Positions 61,881 through 64,000 of a stretch of DNA of 64,000 nt are shown here, piece after piece. The first letter of the stretch is position 1; each line of letters starts with the position of its first letter. Origin of the DNA: Rostratula benghalensis (Eukaryota > Chordata > Aves > Charadriiformes > Rostratulidae); NCBI GenBank assembly GCA_013399305.1, contig VXAI01000194.1, positions 62,001 through 126,000 of the forward strand. Direction: 5' to 3'. The position numbers and the translations under genes are program-made. Under the pieces are notes generated by a model. That model had not been told where the DNA came from, ran no database searches, and was given only the letters and a program-made list of their open reading frames with translations.

Positions 61881-64000
61881 CATTTAATAAGATAAATGGG
61901 GAGTTGTAGTACAGCACTTTGTCATTAAATGTGTAAGTCACATCAGAAAGGAATGTAAAGCCACACTGGAACGAGCCACCCGAGGGCTGCCAGAGCAGGG
62001 GGTGCTGCAGGGCTGGAACCCCTATTTCAGACATCAACTCCTGCCTCTTGGTGCTGCTGATCCGGAAAAAAACTAAAAACCCCTCTATTTTCTAAGCAAG
62101 TCTGCTGCTAACAAGGGAAGCCAGGAAGGGCTTTGCTGTGCTCCTGTAAATACTGCACTTACAAATGCCACTAAAATACCAGTGCAAAGAAAGAGATAGT
62201 GAAGTCCTAGAAAAAAGGTTTGTCATGGATCAGTAGTTTATTCCTGCAGTAACGAGGGTGCAGAGGAACCAGCTATAAGATCAGTGATCATCACAAGCCC
62301 ATTGCTCTCAAACTACAGCTTTTGTAAGCTCTGGACCAGCCTGAGTCCCCTCTCCCCTGGCTGCTCCTCCCCAGGCAGCCCATACACCCAGCCCACAATT
62401 ACCCTTTATTCCAGCTCCAGCCACAGCCACTGCTTTGTTATTATTGTCTTCCTGGTTTTATTTGCTCCTTTAAGGCAGGTTACAGCCCTTTGGCTGGCAC
62501 CCAGATATCTTCAATTCTTTTATTGTGTAGATTATTTCCTGTCTTCCATTATTCCTACCAAAGTTGTTAAAAAACCAAAAAAACCAACTTACTGGGGACA
62601 TTTCCTGGCTTTGGCAGGGGCACAAATTGCCACAGGAGTTTTGAGCCAAGCACCCGTTTGTTCAGCGCTTCATTGCTGCCATCCCACTCCCACCCCACTC
62701 CCACCCCAATCCCACCCCAATCCCATCCTGCTCCCATCCTGCTCCCCCAACTGCTGCACTTTCCATGCGGAGCAGAGCGCTGAAGACTATGGATGATGGC
62801 TTGTACATCTCAGATGTACGCTGTATCCAATTTCCTCTACTCCTACTCTCTTGTGTGCTGAGCTGACTTTTTCGCTGACTGTTTGATTGATGGATATTCA
62901 AAAGGCACCTTTACCAGCCCTGTAAATACTCCCTTAAAGGTTTTTCTTCTCTTCTTCTCCCCAAAGGTGCCACTTAATCAGTTCTCCAAGCGATGGTCAT
63001 TCCCACACCTTTCTCTCTCTGGCTGTTTGAGCGGTGTCTGCCGTGCTCTGAGTGTCCCCGGCCATGGCCCTGGTGTGTCCGTGTCCCCTCCAGCATTTGG
63101 TGGGACTGGCCTTGCTGGTCATCAATTGGTATTTTGTTCCCAAAAGCCAAACTGGGCTTTTTGTCACCAGTGGTTATTGTGGCAGATAAATTAGGTACTT
63201 TGTGTTGGGGTGGGAGGAGGGGGGATGAAGACAAATTTCCTGCTCTGAACTTTGTTTTATTATCAATTGTAATTGAAGTGCAGACTGGATGGTGAGCAGC
63301 AGGTGGGCACTCTGGTCAAAGAGCTTTTCTGTGTATGCTTAAAACCACACAGGGCCATCTCCAGCACCCGACCCCATCCATGGCTCTTCCTCAGGAAGGT
63401 GCCGCATTTGCCTAAACCAAAAATGCTCTTGTGCTGCAGTAAGTGATGCATCATAAGAATCTTCCCCAAACCGGAGGTCTCTCTGGGTTTGGAACAGCAG
63501 CAAAGTCAAGAGAACCCTGCAATAGCTGCTGTGCCCCCTCGCAGGCGGGATGAGAGATGTGTTCTTAGATCAGATGGCAGTACCGATGTCACTGCTCTGC
63601 CCAGGGAGCTGGAAGGAAGGGACGTGTGAGCACCAGGGCTCTCCCTGCTCTTCCTTGTGCTGCTGACACTCAAAATTACTCTAGTTTCCTTTTCAAACTC
63701 CCAGACTCTCATTCCAGCTGACACAGTGAGAAGTTTCATTTTTTTCCAATTATTGCATGATTTGCGGTGGGATCAGTTTAAAAGGCACGTCCCTCCCTAT
63801 GTTTTTATACCCACTGAGTTCATTGTTTGCAAGAAAAACTGTTGGGACAATAGAAGAAGTGGAACGCTGTCCTCTGAGCGTTGTGTCTGGTCAGGCATTT
63901 TACAAGTATCTTACAAGCTCTCTTCCACCAGGGCTTTGATTAATACCTGGCTTTTAAGAAAATACGGGCTCTTTTCATAAGAGCCACTTTGTATGTCTGT
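61881..64000. other. Non-coding stretch, no gene recognised
   Basis: No gene is recognised. A 170-codon plus-strand frame at 62284-62796 ends in translation of the 11-bp minisatellite at 62683-62745 and has no domain. A partial CTCF-like word (GTGCCCCCTCGCAGG) lies at about 63530-63544. The other frames are short and overlap on both strands. Confidence 0.55.
62683..62745. repeat. 11-bp minisatellite
   Basis: About six units of the form CCCACTCCCAC, drifting to CCCAATCCCAC and then CCTGCTCCCAT. Confidence 0.9.

Overview
This window reads as vertebrate nuclear DNA, most likely from a bird. The clearest evidence is one 5'-truncated CR1-type LINE tail (13601-13960, sense on the minus strand), the dominant bird retrotransposon family. 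Recognisable transposons are otherwise very scarce, and GC-rich stretches with short minisatellites alternate with AT-rich islands. One CpG island (about 28500-28960) looks like a vertebrate promoter. There are no bacterial operons, ribosome binding sites, rRNA genes, CRISPR arrays or prokaryotic mobile elements. The species cannot be told from the sequence.

No protein-coding gene could be identified with confidence. Open frames on both strands are short (none above about 200 codons), overlap each other, carry no recognisable domain, and look like the chance frames of GC-rich non-coding DNA. The simplest reading is intergenic DNA, or one or more large introns, around an unassigned transcription start in the CpG island. 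Exons may still be hidden. Two stretches have a usable splice acceptor, a usable donor and an open frame: 7540-7629 on the minus strand and 35368-35491 on the plus strand. Neither matches a protein I recognise, and both are reported as candidates only.

Layout: 1-13600 is non-coding, with a candidate minus-strand exon near 7.6 kb and an AT-rich block near 11.4-11.6 kb. The CR1 tail lies at 13.6-13.96 kb. From 14 to 28 kb the sequence is non-coding, with AT-rich, homeodomain-core-rich blocks at 16.93-17.24, 17.79-17.96 and 19.93-20.50 kb that resemble conserved regulatory elements. The CpG island sits at 28.5-28.96 kb. From 29 to 46 kb the DNA is GC-richer and non-coding, with a minisatellite and a candidate exon near 35 kb. 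From 46 to 58.6 kb there are more enhancer-like AT-rich blocks. An assembly gap of 225 N (58722-58946) begins inside a CCCAT pentamer repeat. From 59 to 64 kb there are a long interrupted TG microsatellite, two minisatellites and another AT-rich block with a perfect 16-bp palindrome.

No previously undescribed system could be demonstrated. The most useful leads are the CpG island with ambiguous orientation, the two candidate exons and the cluster of enhancer-like blocks. Each could be settled by genome alignment or RNA-seq, which could not be run here.
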